Assembly (NCBI GenBank): GCA_047638395.1
Contig: JBLIMV010000025.1
Span: forward strand, 16,514-80,513
Length of the DNA stretch: 64,000 nucleotides
Origin: CAXBCP01 sp047638395
GTDB taxonomy: Bacteria > Pseudomonadota > Alphaproteobacteria > MPNO01 > UBA830
Reading direction: 5' to 3'
This document shows, one piece after another, positions 24,527 through 32,972 of the stretch. A program made the translations under genes and the position numbers. The notes beneath the pieces were generated by a model. It was not told the origin of the DNA. It saw only the letters and a list, made by a program, of their open reading frames with translations, and did no database searches. Within the stretch, counting starts at the first letter, position 1. The number at the start of each line of letters is the position of its first letter.

Positions 24527-25360
24527 ATGGACGGAACATCAGTCGGCACGGACTATCAGGTTCTTCATCTCAAGCCTTATAACCCTTCCATCGGGGCGAC
24601 GGTCGGTAATATCGATCTGACCCGGCCGCTAACCGACCAGGAACTGGCGGAGCTCAAACGCGCTTTTACCGAATTTCAGGTACTGTTTTTCCGCGACCAG
24701 CAGATCAGCCATGACGATCACGCGCGTCTCGCCGAGTATTTCGGCACCATCGGCCAGCATGTCGGGAAGAAAACCAACAGCCAGGAAAGTGACGATCCGC
24801 GCGTCCGCAAGTTCTATGCCTCGGGCGAAGTACCGCGGGTTTCCGGCAATCTGTGGCACACCGATCAGTCCTGCGCGCCGGTACCGCCGATGGCGAGCAT
24901 CCTGTACCTGCATACCATTCCGGATAATGGCGGTGGCGATACCGGCTATGCCAGCATGTATGCGGCCTATGACGGGCTGTCCGACCATATGAAGGGCTAT
25001 CTCAACGGGCTGACCGCAGTGCATGAAGGTAAACACCAGTTCGGCGAAGGCACGCCTGATGCCGTCCATCCTGTGGTTGCTGTCCATCCCGAAAGTGGGC
25101 GCAAGCTTCTCTATGTGAACCCGGCCTTCACGATCCGCATCAATGATGTGTCGCATGATGAGAGCGAGGCGATCCTCAAATACCTGTACCGGCATTGTAT
25201 TCGGGAAGAATGGACCACCCGCTTCAAGTGGGAGCCCCATTCAATTGCGTTCTGGGATAACCGCTGTGTCTGGCATCGCGCCATCGGCGATTACCTGCCG
25301 CAGGTCCGGTCAGGCTTCCGCATCCAGCTTGAAGGAACCGCGCCGCCTGTGATGGCGTAG
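24527..25360 (+). CDS. TauD/TfdA-family Fe(II)/2-oxoglutarate dioxygenase
   Basis: Product of 277 residues. The facial triad is visible: His111 and Asp113 in LWHTDQS, distal His250 in CVWHRAIGDY, with Arg261/Arg265 likely binding 2-oxoglutarate. The N-terminal GATVGNIDLTRPLTDQEL and LFFRDQQIS segments are typical. Family members hydroxylate and cleave taurine, sulfonates, phenoxyacetates and others; the substrate here is unknown. It may belong functionally with the FAH-family hydrolase encoded convergently next door. A GGAGGAG site precedes the ATG. Confidence 0.88.
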   Translation: MDGTSVGTDYQVLHLKPYNPSIGATVGNIDLTRPLTDQELAELKRAFTEFQVLFFRDQQISHDDHARLAEYFGTIGQHVGKKTNSQESDDPRVRKFYASGEVPRVSGNLWHTDQSCAPVPPMASILYLHTIPDNGGGDTGYASMYAAYDGLSDHMKGYLNGLTAVHEGKHQFGEGTPDAVHPVVAVHPESGRKLLYVNPAFTIRINDVSHDESEAILKYLYRHCIREEWTTRFKWEPHSIAFWDNRCVWHRAIGDYLPQVRSGFRIQLEGTAPPVMA

Positions 25361-25374
25361 GCGTCAGGATCTCT

Positions 25375-25458
25375 TTATTTGACCGGCGCCAGGTCGATTT
25401 TCTTGGTTTTCGGATCGACGCTGGGCTCCAGCATCATGTCTTCGGTGGTCGTCGCCAT
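25375..25458 (-). CDS. Very small ORF (27 residues)
   Basis: An ATG with GGGAGAACGATT upstream opens a 27-codon frame starting MATTTEDMMLEPSVDP and ending LAPVK, stop TAA. It begins 18 bases after the stop of the FAH-family gene on the same strand and could be its operon partner. The charged, Pro-containing peptide has no membrane segment or recognised domain. The ribosome site is the main evidence; translation is unproven. Confidence 0.45.
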   Translation of the reverse strand: MATTTEDMMLEPSVDPKTKKIDLAPVK

Positions 25459-25476
25459 AATCGTTCTCCCGTGAAA

Positions 25477-26373
25477 TTAGCCGACCGGATTCTCGAGCGT
25501 GCCGAGACCGTCGATTGAAAGCGTGCAGATATCGCCCTTTTTCAGGAATATGGGCGGTTTAAACCCAATGCCGACCCCGGCCGGGGTCCCTGTCGCGATA
25601 ATATCGCCCGGAATCAGCGTCATTCCCTTAGATAAGGTCGAAATAAGGGTCGGAATATCGAATATCAGGTCTTTCACGACGGAATTCTGTCGCAATTCGC
25701 CGTTAATATGCGCCTGAATACGGGCTTTCTTGATATTGGCGATCTCATCTGCGGTCGCCAGGTAGGGTCCCATCGGGCAGTAATTGTCGATGTTTTTGCC
25801 GATGAACCACTGTTTGTGCTGCTGCTGCAGGACGCGGGCCGTCACGTCGTTGACGATCGTGTAGCCGTAAACGTGCTTCATCGCGTTGCGCTTTGAGATG
25901 CCGCGCCCGCCGGTGCCGATGATGACCGCCAGTTCGACCTCGTAATCCGTTGATTTCGAATGGTCGAGATAGGCTGGAATCTCGTCTCCCGGCCCGCAAA
26001 CCGTGGTATTGGCCTTGGAAAAGATGATCGGGTCGGTGGGGATCGCGGATGCATCGGCGGTGGCGTTGAAGCCGCTCGCATCGAATTCTTTTGCATGCTC
26101 GTAGTAATTCTTGCCGACGCAGATGATGTTGCGCCGTGGCATCGGGATCGGGGCGATGACCTTGGCGCGCTTATGGGGGATGCGCGCATCTTTCTTGCGG
26201 GTGGTCAGCGCTTTTGCAGCCACCGCCAAAGCCTTGTCGCCGCCTTCGATAAAGGAAGACATGTCGCCGGGGAGACGCGGCGCGGCGATCGAAAAATCGA
26301 CGACTTCCGCGCCATCTTCGGTGATCGCGCCGATGCGAACCCTGCCGGCCCGCTTGAACGATACAAGTTTCAT
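25477..26373 (-). CDS. Fumarylacetoacetate hydrolase-family protein
   Basis: Product of 298 residues. The C-terminal FAH domain (about 95-296) shows ICVGKNYYEHAKEF, the metal ligands in STDYEVELAVIIG (Glu/Glu) and NDVTARVLQ (Asp), then GTPAGVGIG near the end. The family includes acylpyruvases, 2-hydroxyhepta-diene-dioate isomerases and oxaloacetate decarboxylases. The ATG at 26373 follows GGGGAG. Divergent from the GntR regulator with interleaved operator-like repeats between them, so the regulator probably controls it. Confidence 0.88.
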   Translation of the reverse strand: MKLVSFKRAGRVRIGAITEDGAEVVDFSIAAPRLPGDMSSFIEGGDKALAVAAKALTTRKKDARIPHKRAKVIAPIPMPRRNIICVGKNYYEHAKEFDASGFNATADASAIPTDPIIFSKANTTVCGPGDEIPAYLDHSKSTDYEVELAVIIGTGGRGISKRNAMKHVYGYTIVNDVTARVLQQQHKQWFIGKNIDNYCPMGPYLATADEIANIKKARIQAHINGELRQNSVVKDLIFDIPTLISTLSKGMTLIPGDIIATGTPAGVGIGFKPPIFLKKGDICTLSIDGLGTLENPVG

Positions 26374-26413
26374 GCTCTCCCCATCTTCGTATCTGTTTTT
26401 CTTTTGACGGTAG

Positions 26414-26514
26414 CCCAATCCAAAATGGGCGTCAACCAATCCACATTGGGACCGGATGACTGGATATCAAGCAACATTTTTGCCCAGAAGTATTGGAAAC
26501 CAATATGTAATTGG
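26414..26514. promoter_or_regulatory. Cluster of CCAAT/ATTGG inverted repeats (probable GntR operators)
   Basis: The 155-base gap between the divergent FAH-family and GntR genes holds CCAAT-N4-ATTGG (26436-26449), ATTGG-N3-CCAAT (26492-26504) and CCAAT-N5-ATTGG (26500-26514, sharing a half-site with the previous one), plus a weaker CCCAAT...ATGGG (26414-26429). TTGG-N3-CCAA is close to the dyad bound by FadR-type GntR proteins. Binding is inferred. Confidence 0.65.
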
Positions 26515-26528
26515 TTTATCTTTCATAG

Positions 26529-27215
26529 ATGAGTACCAGTATTGACGTTATCGCCCGGCAACTCCGGGCCCTGATAGAAAGCGGCGAGCTCCCGGACGCA
26601 TCGCGCCTGCCGCCGGAACGCGACCTGGCGGAGAGCTTCGGGGTCAGCCGTGCCGCCATTCGCAAGGCTATGGCTGTGTTGGAGGCCGACGGGCTGATCT
26701 GGCGACATGTCGGGCGCGGCACGTTTATCGGTGCCCGGCCGCCGCAGGAGGCGCCAAACCTCGCCGCCATCACACGCAGCACCCATCCGGAAGAGGTGAT
26801 TGAGGTCCGGCTGCTGCTGGAGCCCCATATTGCGGGCCTTGCCGCGCGCCGCGCGACGGCAGGCGACATAGACGCCATGGCTCAGGCGATCCAGCGCAGC
26901 AAAACCGCCAATGATGTTGCCGAGTTCGAATTGTGGGACGGTGCCTATCACCGCGCCATGGCTGAAGCCGCTCATAACACGCTGTTGCAGGGATTGTTCG
27001 ATGCGATCAACGCAATCCGCCAGGAAGAGATCTGGGGCCGCCTGAAAGAGGCGTCGCTGACCGGCGCGCGAAAACAGACCTATATCCGCCAGCACACCGA
27101 GTGTTTGGACGCGATCCGCGATCGCGACCCGGTGCAGGCAGAGGCGGTGATGCGCGACCATCTGGAAACCGTGAAGGCCAACATGTTCGAGCGTGCAAAG
27201 GTCGCGGCGGAATAA
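26529..27215 (+). CDS. GntR/FadR-family transcriptional regulator
   Basis: Product of 228 residues: an N-terminal GntR winged helix (about 4-70; LPPERDLAESFGVSRAAIRKAM, then GRGTFIG) and a C-terminal all-helical FCD ligand domain (about 85-215; EVRLLLEPHIAGLAA, then the His-containing LWDGAYHRAMAEA and DHLETVKANMF) which in relatives binds a carboxylate via a metal. Divergent from the FAH-family gene and separated by operator-like repeats. Confidence 0.9.
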   Translation: MSTSIDVIARQLRALIESGELPDASRLPPERDLAESFGVSRAAIRKAMAVLEADGLIWRHVGRGTFIGARPPQEAPNLAAITRSTHPEEVIEVRLLLEPHIAGLAARRATAGDIDAMAQAIQRSKTANDVAEFELWDGAYHRAMAEAAHNTLLQGLFDAINAIRQEEIWGRLKEASLTGARKQTYIRQHTECLDAIRDRDPVQAEAVMRDHLETVKANMFERAKVAAE

Positions 27216-27260
27216 GGCGCCGACATCTCACATCTGCAGGTGCCCGCGAAAGTAGGGCTG

Positions 27261-27282
27261 GTAATACTTTGTTAAGTATTAC
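27261..27282. terminator. AT-rich hairpin between convergent genes
   Basis: GTAATACTT (27261-27269) and AAGTATTAC (27274-27282) form a perfect 9-base stem with a 4-base loop between the ends of the GntR gene and the S-formylglutathione hydrolase gene. An A-run follows, so it could terminate minus-strand transcripts poorly; a terminator or a protein site are both possible. Confidence 0.4.
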
Positions 27283-27293
27283 TCAAAAAACCG

Positions 27294-28139
27294 TTAGTTT
27301 TCCGCCAATTCGGTCGCATGATGACGTAGATGATCGCCGATTACCGAGGCGATGAAGAAATAGCTGTGATCGTATCCTTCGCGGCGATTGACCGTAATTT
27401 TCTGGCCGACCTCGGCGCAGGCCGCCTCCAACAGATGGGGGTGTAGCTGTCCGTCGAGGAAATTATCGGCGAGGCCCTGATCGACCAGAATGCTGGCGCG
27501 AGCCGATCCGTCGCCGCTGGTCTTCATCAGTTCGGTCGTATCATACTGCGCCCACGCGGCGCGATCGACGCCGAGATAGGCCGTAAGCGCCTTGTCACCC
27601 CATGGGCATTGCATCGGTGCGCAGATTGGCGCGACGGCAGAGGCCGACGTGAAAGTATCGGGGTTTTTGAGCCAGATCGTCAGCGCGCCATGACCGCCCA
27701 TCGAATGGCCCATAATGCCCTGGCGCGTCCAGTCACCGGCGAAGTTGTCTTGCAGCACCGCCGGCAGGTCGCGGGTGATATAGGAATACATGTTGAAATG
27801 CGTCGACCATGGCGCTTCGGTTGCATCCAGATAGAACCCGGCCCCCTGGCCGAGATCGTAGGCGCCGTCGTCTGGCACGTTTTCACCGCGCGGGCTGGTA
27901 TCGGGTGCGACGACCATCAGTCCAAGCTCTGCGGCGACGCCATAGGCACCGGACTTGGTGGTAAAATTGTCCTCGGTGCAGGTCAGACCGGACAACCAGG
28001 TGACGACGGGCACCGGGCCATCATTGGCCTGTGGCGGCACAAAGACTGAAAACCGCATATCGCCTGCACAGGCCTCGGATGCGTGACTGTAATAACCGAT
28101 GGTCCCGCCATGGGTACGATGCTGAGCGATGGTTTCCAT
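27294..28139 (-). CDS. fghA: S-formylglutathione hydrolase
   Basis: Product of 281 residues (esterase D family). It hydrolyses S-formylglutathione to formate and glutathione in formaldehyde detoxification. Seen: WLSGLTCTEDNF (48-59), DTSPRG (80-85), nucleophile Ser146 in GHSMGGHGA, probable acid Asp225 in QGLADNFL and His258 in GYDHSYFF. The ATG at 28139 is used because the protein matches the family from there. No glutathione-dependent formaldehyde dehydrogenase gene is in the window; gshB is at 54628. Confidence 0.93.
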   Translation of the reverse strand: METIAQHRTHGGTIGYYSHASEACAGDMRFSVFVPPQANDGPVPVVTWLSGLTCTEDNFTTKSGAYGVAAELGLMVVAPDTSPRGENVPDDGAYDLGQGAGFYLDATEAPWSTHFNMYSYITRDLPAVLQDNFAGDWTRQGIMGHSMGGHGALTIWLKNPDTFTSASAVAPICAPMQCPWGDKALTAYLGVDRAAWAQYDTTELMKTSGDGSARASILVDQGLADNFLDGQLHPHLLEAACAEVGQKITVNRREGYDHSYFFIASVIGDHLRHHATELAEN

Positions 28140-28450
28140 AAACTGCGGCTCGTTCTGTTTGAATTTAGGGAGCGAAATTATCTGTCGATGTCTTACAGGG
28201 AACCGGCGATCTGATCCAGAAGGTGTCAGCCGCATGGAATCATCATTTGACTTGAAGTTTGGAATTTACTAACTATTTCGATGTTATCGGGGCGGTGCTC
28301 TACCGGATCTCCCCGAAAAGAACTCCAAAAAAAAACAAATACCAAAATAAGAAAAGACGCCCGACACTTCAGAAGTGCTCAGCCGTTGTTCCGTTTCCCA
28401 AGTACCTATCCGGTACTGTGTCTCCCAATCCCCATTCCCGGTCGGAAACC
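28140..28450 (+). promoter_or_regulatory. rho leader with C-rich, G-poor tract
   Basis: 311 bases lie between the divergent fghA and rho starts. From about 28378 to 28450 the plus strand has about 28 C against 13 G with repeated CCC and pyrimidine runs, the composition of a Rho-utilisation (rut) site. Just upstream is an A-rich segment (28325-28355) and a CACTTC-a-GAAGTG palindrome (28365-28377). An autoregulatory rut role is inferred. Confidence 0.4.
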
Positions 28451-29707
28451 ATGAACCTCAAAGAACTCAAACAGAAAACCCCCGCCGATCTCCTCACCTA
28501 TGCTGAAGAGCTAGAGATCGAAAACGCCTCGACGATGCGCAAACAGGACATCATGTTCGGCATCCTCAAGCAGCTGGCGGAAAACGACGTGCCGATTTTC
28601 GGCGACGGCGTCATTGAAATCCTGCAGGACGGCTTCGGCTTTCTGCGCTCGCCCGAAGCGAACTACCTGCCGGGCCCCGACGACATTTATGTCTCGCCCA
28701 GCCAGATCCGGCGCTTCGCGCTGCGCACCGGCGATACGGTCGAGGGTGAGATCCGCGCGCCCAAGGACGGCGAGCGGTATTTTGCCTTGCTCAAGGTCGG
28801 GCTGATTAATTTCGACGAGCCGGACAAGGTCCGCCACCGCATCAATTTCGACAACCTGACGCCGCTCTATCCCGAAGAAAAACTGATGCTCGGCAGCGAC
28901 GATCCGACCAACAAGGATATGACGCCGCGTATCGTCGATCTGATCACCCCGCTCGGCAAAGGCCAGCGCGGCCTGATCGTGGCACCGCCGCGTACCGGCA
29001 AGACGATGATGCTGCAGTCTATTGCCGCGGCGATCACCGCAAACCACCCGGAAGTCTATCTGATTGTGCTGCTGATCGATGAGCGGCCCGAAGAAGTGAC
29101 CGACATGCAGCGTTCGGTGAATGGCGAGGTTATCGCGTCGACCTTCGATGAGCCCGCCTCGCGTCACGTGCAGGTTTCCGAAATGGTGATCGAAAAAGCC
29201 AAGCGGCTGGTCGAACACAAGCTTGATGTCGTCATCCTGCTCGATTCCATTACCCGTCTTGCGCGCGCCTATAACACGGTTGTGCCGTCATCCGGCAAGG
29301 TGCTGACCGGTGGCGTCGATGCCAACGCGCTGCAGCGCCCGAAACGTTTCTTCGGTGCGGCCCGGAATATCGAAGAAGGCGGCTCGATGACCATCATCGG
29401 TACCGCGCTGATCGATACCGGTTCGCGCATGGACGAAGTTATCTTCGAGGAATTCAAGGGCACGGGTAATTCCGAAATCATCCTCGACCGAAAACTCGCC
29501 GACAAGCGCACCTTCCCGGCGATGGACATCACCAAGTCCGGCACCCGCAAGGAAGAACTGCTGGTCGACAAGGGCACACTGTCCAAGATGTGGGTCCTGC
29601 GGCGCATTCTGACGCCGATGGGCGTGGTCGATTCCATGGAATTCCTGGTCGGCAAGCTCAAAGGCACCAAGTCGAACGAGGACTTCTTCGATTCCATGAA
29701 CCAGTAG
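28451..29707 (+). CDS. rho: Transcription termination factor Rho
   Basis: Product of 418 residues, the compact form. Rho is a hexameric RNA-dependent ATPase that releases transcripts. Seen: N-terminal LKELKQKTPADLL, the cold-shock-like RNA-binding domain with DGFGFLRSP, Walker A in PPRTGKT (about 179-185), Walker B VVILLDSITRLARAYN, the Q-loop and R-loop region and the C-terminal MEFLVGKLKGTKSN. In many alphaproteobacteria rho follows the hem genes directly; here a 4.7 kb block lies between. Confidence 0.97.
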   Translation: MNLKELKQKTPADLLTYAEELEIENASTMRKQDIMFGILKQLAENDVPIFGDGVIEILQDGFGFLRSPEANYLPGPDDIYVSPSQIRRFALRTGDTVEGEIRAPKDGERYFALLKVGLINFDEPDKVRHRINFDNLTPLYPEEKLMLGSDDPTNKDMTPRIVDLITPLGKGQRGLIVAPPRTGKTMMLQSIAAAITANHPEVYLIVLLIDERPEEVTDMQRSVNGEVIASTFDEPASRHVQVSEMVIEKAKRLVEHKLDVVILLDSITRLARAYNTVVPSSGKVLTGGVDANALQRPKRFFGAARNIEEGGSMTIIGTALIDTGSRMDEVIFEEFKGTGNSEIILDRKLADKRTFPAMDITKSGTRKEELLVDKGTLSKMWVLRRILTPMGVVDSMEFLVGKLKGTKSNEDFFDSMNQ

Positions 29708-29727
29708 GCGTCCGGCTATGGTGAATT

Positions 29728-29762
29728 AAAAAAGGGCGCCCCGACCGGGGCGCCCTTTTTTA
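29728..29762. terminator. Strong bidirectional terminator after rho
   Basis: GGGCGCCCC (29734-29742), loop GACC, GGGGCGCCC (29747-29755), flanked by an A-run before and a T-run after. The perfect 9-base stem with U-tracts in both directions serves rho and the convergent quinone oxidoreductase gene. Confidence 0.92.
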
Positions 29763-29783
29763 TATCGGTAACTGAACCCGGGT

Positions 29784-30758
29784 TCACGGCTCCAGGATGA
29801 TCGATCCCGTGGTCTTGCGCGCCGCCAGGTCACGATGGGCGCGGGCGGCTTCGCGGAGGGAATACTTGTGGTTCACCTCGATCTTCACGTCGCCGGATTT
29901 GATCATTTTCATCACGTCGCCGGCCATTTTGCGCATGTTCTCGGGCGTGTCGGCGAAGTGGAACAGGGTCGGGCGCGTCATCATCAGCGAGCCCTTCTGT
30001 GCCAGGATGGCCGGATCGAACGGCGGGATTGGGCCCGATGCGTTACCGAATGTGACGAACAGGCCACGCTGCTGCAGGCAGTCGAGCGATGCCGGGAACG
30101 TGCCCTTGCCGATTGAATCGTACACCACCGGCACCATCGCGCCCTTGGTGATTTTGCGCACCCGGTCGACGAAGTTTTCGCGGCTGTAGATGATCGGGTA
30201 ATCGCAGCCATGTGCTTTGGCCAGCCGTGCCTTGCCGGGGGAGCCGACGGTGCCGATGACGGTCGCGCCGAGCGCTTTGGCCCACTGGCACAGGATCAGT
30301 CCGACACCGCCAGCGGCGGCATGGATCAGGATCGTGTCGCCCTTGCTGACTTTGTAGACCTGGCGGATCAGGAACTGCACGGTCATGCCCTGCAGCATCA
30401 TTGCGGCGGCCGTATCGTCTGAAATCTCGCGCGGCACCTTGACCAGCTTGCCAGCGTCGATGTTGCGGATCTCGGCGTAGCAGCCTGATCCTGCAGTACC
30501 CGTTGCCACACGGTCGCCGATCTTGAACCCGGTCACGCCGGCGCCAACCGCCTCGATCTCGCCGCACATCTCACCGCCTGGCGTAAACGGCAGCGGCATC
30601 GGATACAGGCCAGCGCGCTGATAGATATCGATAAAGTTCACCCCGATGGCGCGCGCGCGAACGGTGACCTCGCCCTTCGCGGGCCGGCCGACCTCGATGT
30701 CGCGCCACTTCATGACCGAGGGCGAGCCGGTTTCTTCGACGACGATTGCTTTAGGCAT
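29784..30758 (-). CDS. NADPH:quinone oxidoreductase (zeta-crystallin type)
   Basis: Product of 324 residues of the medium-chain reductase family without zinc ligands. Seen: VNFIDIYQRAGLYP (39-52), the GGEMCGEIEAVGAGV segment, the NADPH-binding AAAGGVGLILCQWAKALGA with the AAAGGVG loop, and the C-terminal RAHRDLAARKTTGSIIL. It reduces quinones or enones using NADPH in the cytoplasm. Convergent with rho and separated from it by a strong terminator. Confidence 0.9.
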   Translation of the reverse strand: MPKAIVVEETGSPSVMKWRDIEVGRPAKGEVTVRARAIGVNFIDIYQRAGLYPMPLPFTPGGEMCGEIEAVGAGVTGFKIGDRVATGTAGSGCYAEIRNIDAGKLVKVPREISDDTAAAMMLQGMTVQFLIRQVYKVSKGDTILIHAAAGGVGLILCQWAKALGATVIGTVGSPGKARLAKAHGCDYPIIYSRENFVDRVRKITKGAMVPVVYDSIGKGTFPASLDCLQQRGLFVTFGNASGPIPPFDPAILAQKGSLMMTRPTLFHFADTPENMRKMAGDVMKMIKSGDVKIEVNHKYSLREAARAHRDLAARKTTGSIILEP

Positions 30759-30890
30759 GTGTGCTTCCTTCTTTGAGCGATGGTCGGGCTCGTCTGAGCC
30801 ACATCATTCTATTCGCGACGGGCGGACCCCATGTCCGTCCCGTGAAAAATCTGCAGTTGTCTGGCAGGAGTACCCGGATTGTCAGGATTG

Positions 30891-31598
30891 TCAGGATCCG
30901 AGGTTCTTCCGAAACAGGTCCGCCGTGCGGTTGTTCGCCGTCAGCGCGGCATCGGCGTCGAAATTGTCACCGCCGATCCGGGCAAAAGCATGATCGACCC
31001 CCGGATAGGCGTGGACAACGACATGTTCGTTACCCTTCAGCGCCGTTTTGATCTTTTCCTGTGCGTCGGGCGGGCAGAAACCGTCGAGTTCCGCGACATG
31101 CAGGATAAGCGGGTTTCTGATGTTCGACGCCATATCCAGAGAATCCTCGATCTGGACCGGGTAATAGCCGGAACAGGCATCGGCATCGGTAAAGCACGCC
31201 GTTGCATAGGCGAGACTGCCGCCGAGGCAGTATCCGACCGCGCCGACTTTGCCGGAACATCCGTCCATGCCACGTATATGTGCAATCGTCGCGCCGATAT
31301 CGCCGACACCTTTTTCGAAATCGGGCAGGAACGCGTTCATCAATGCGAACGCTTTGTCCCATTCTTCCTGACTTTTGTCGGTCAGCTGGACGCCGGGTTC
31401 AATACGCCAGAACAGATCGGGTGCGACAGCGATATAGCCGTCGGCAGCGAACCCGTCGCACAGATCGCGCATGACCTGATTTACGCCGAAGATTTCCTGA
31501 AGCACGACAATACCGGGGCCCGTGCCGGATTCCGGCATGGCGCAATAGGCAGAGAAAGAGCCGCTGCCATCGGCAGCCTGGATCGATATATCTGGCAT
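30891..31598 (-). CDS. Dienelactone hydrolase family protein
   Basis: Product of 235 residues, alpha/beta hydrolase. The nucleophile is Cys124 in VGYCLGGS, as in dienelactone hydrolase itself; the Glu elbow VVLQEIFGVN (31-40), acid Asp in HVAELDGFCPP and His in YPGVDHAFAR complete the triad. The family opens dienelactones in chlorocatechol pathways, but most genomic members have unknown substrates, and no catechol genes adjoin. A GGATTGTCA tandem duplicate lies at its 3' end. Confidence 0.88.
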   Translation of the reverse strand: MPDISIQAADGSGSFSAYCAMPESGTGPGIVVLQEIFGVNQVMRDLCDGFAADGYIAVAPDLFWRIEPGVQLTDKSQEEWDKAFALMNAFLPDFEKGVGDIGATIAHIRGMDGCSGKVGAVGYCLGGSLAYATACFTDADACSGYYPVQIEDSLDMASNIRNPLILHVAELDGFCPPDAQEKIKTALKGNEHVVVHAYPGVDHAFARIGGDNFDADAALTANNRTADLFRKNLGS

Positions 31599-31708
31599 GG
31601 TGCCCCCCGGAAACTAGACTGACAATCAGGTTAACCGCTTCTTATTACAGGCATAATACCGCCACGAGGACGAAAAGTCACTGATCAATCAAGTGTTTAG
31701 ACGTGCGT

Positions 31709-32179
31709 TTAGAGCAAACGTGCTGTGCGATTTTCGATATCTAGAAGCGCCCCTTTGGTCTTCAGCCCGCCTTTTCCGGAATATCCGCCGGATCCGCCAT
31801 TGGCGGCCAACACCCGGTGACAGGGCAGGATGACCGGGATCGGGTTGGCCCCGCAGGCGCCGCCCACGGCGCGCGGAACGGTGCCTGCCCGTTTCGCCAG
31901 CTCGCCATAGGTCCAGGTCTCGCCATACGGTATTTCATTCATCGCCCACCAGACGCGTTTCTGATAGTCGGTGCCCGGCGGCGAAAGCGGCAGGTCAAAC
32001 TCGGTCAGCGTGCCGTCGAAATAGGCGGCAATCTGGCGGGCTGCCTCGGCCAATAACGGTGTCGGGCCCCCATCGGGAAGGTCGTCCGGTGTGTCGCCCC
32101 AGCCAAGCCTCACCAGCGCACCGTCCTGTTCGACAAGGGTAAGCGGGCCGACCGCAGAGGGGATGTTGAGTACTGGCAT
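31709..32179 (-). CDS. ogt: O6-methylguanine-DNA methyltransferase
   Basis: Product of 156 residues. It transfers alkyl groups from O6-alkylguanine to its own cysteine. The acceptor is Cys120 in ILPCHRVL; GTDYQKRVWWAMNEIPYGETWTYGELA is the DNA-binding helix-turn-helix region and Tyr/Arg-finger equivalents follow. The C-terminal GGYSGKGGLKTKGALLD is also typical. It is a stand-alone enzyme in addition to the Ada-like fusion at 12829. Confidence 0.92.
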   Translation of the reverse strand: MPVLNIPSAVGPLTLVEQDGALVRLGWGDTPDDLPDGGPTPLLAEAARQIAAYFDGTLTEFDLPLSPPGTDYQKRVWWAMNEIPYGETWTYGELAKRAGTVPRAVGGACGANPIPVILPCHRVLAANGGSGGYSGKGGLKTKGALLDIENRTARLL

Positions 32180-32257
32180 AGGGGTATTCTAAGCGCCGCT
32201 GGCGCGGACCGCCAGAAATCCGTTTAACCGCGGCGGTCAGATCGCTAATGTCCCGCC

Positions 32258-32905
32258 ATGGAGCGCGGATATATAGACATTTATTGCGAACGCATCGGGC
32301 CCGGGCTCTGGGCGGAGCCGTTCAATGCAGTGACGAACCTCGCATTCATCATCGCCGCATTTTTCCTCGTCCGGATGATCCTGCGTGCCGATGCAGTGGT
32401 CCGCCGCGATCCTGCGGTTTGGGTGCTCACCGGGCTGGTCTTCGTGATCGGGATCGGCAGTGGGCTCTTCCATACCTTCGCATCCCGTTGGGCGCTGTTG
32501 ATGGACGTAATCCCCATCGCCTTCTTCATTCTGATCTACACCTGGTACGCGGTCCGCCGTTTGGCCGGTGCTCCGGTCTGGGTCTCCGTGCTCAGCGTCG
32601 CCGCTGTGCTCGGGCTCGCGATGGCAATCCCCCTGCTGACTGGCTTGCGCGGGGGCACATATTTTGCGGCGCTGGCCGCGTTAGTGGTGATTGGTGGCTA
32701 TCTGAAATTCCGACGCGGGCATGCGGGCGGACCGGCTTTGTTGGTTGCCGCCGGCACATTCGCTGTGTCGCTGACATTCCGAACCATCGATGCGCCGCTT
32801 TGTGAGGCGGTTCCCGTCGGCACCCATTTCATGTGGCATATGCTGAATGGCTGTGTGTTGTTTATTGTCGTCCGCGCACTGGTGTTGTTCGGCCGCCGGG
32901 TTTGA
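32258..32905 (+). CDS. Ceramidase-family integral membrane hydrolase
   Basis: Product of 215 residues with about seven membrane helices. Motifs of the alkaline ceramidase/CREST superfamily are visible: EPFNAVTNLAFI (20-31), GIGSGLFHTFASRWALLMDVIPIAFF (zinc His and Asp) and the late GTHFMWHMLNG with two His. The bacterial substrates of this family are not established; lipid or sphingolipid amide hydrolysis is an inference from the eukaryotic enzymes. Confidence 0.85.
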   Translation: MERGYIDIYCERIGPGLWAEPFNAVTNLAFIIAAFFLVRMILRADAVVRRDPAVWVLTGLVFVIGIGSGLFHTFASRWALLMDVIPIAFFILIYTWYAVRRLAGAPVWVSVLSVAAVLGLAMAIPLLTGLRGGTYFAALAALVVIGGYLKFRRGHAGGPALLVAAGTFAVSLTFRTIDAPLCEAVPVGTHFMWHMLNGCVLFIVVRALVLFGRRV

Positions 32906-32972
32906 CCGGTCTGGCTTCGTTGCCTAATTAGCCTTCAACCGTTTCACCTATCCCCAAAAAAAGAGAGTCCAC

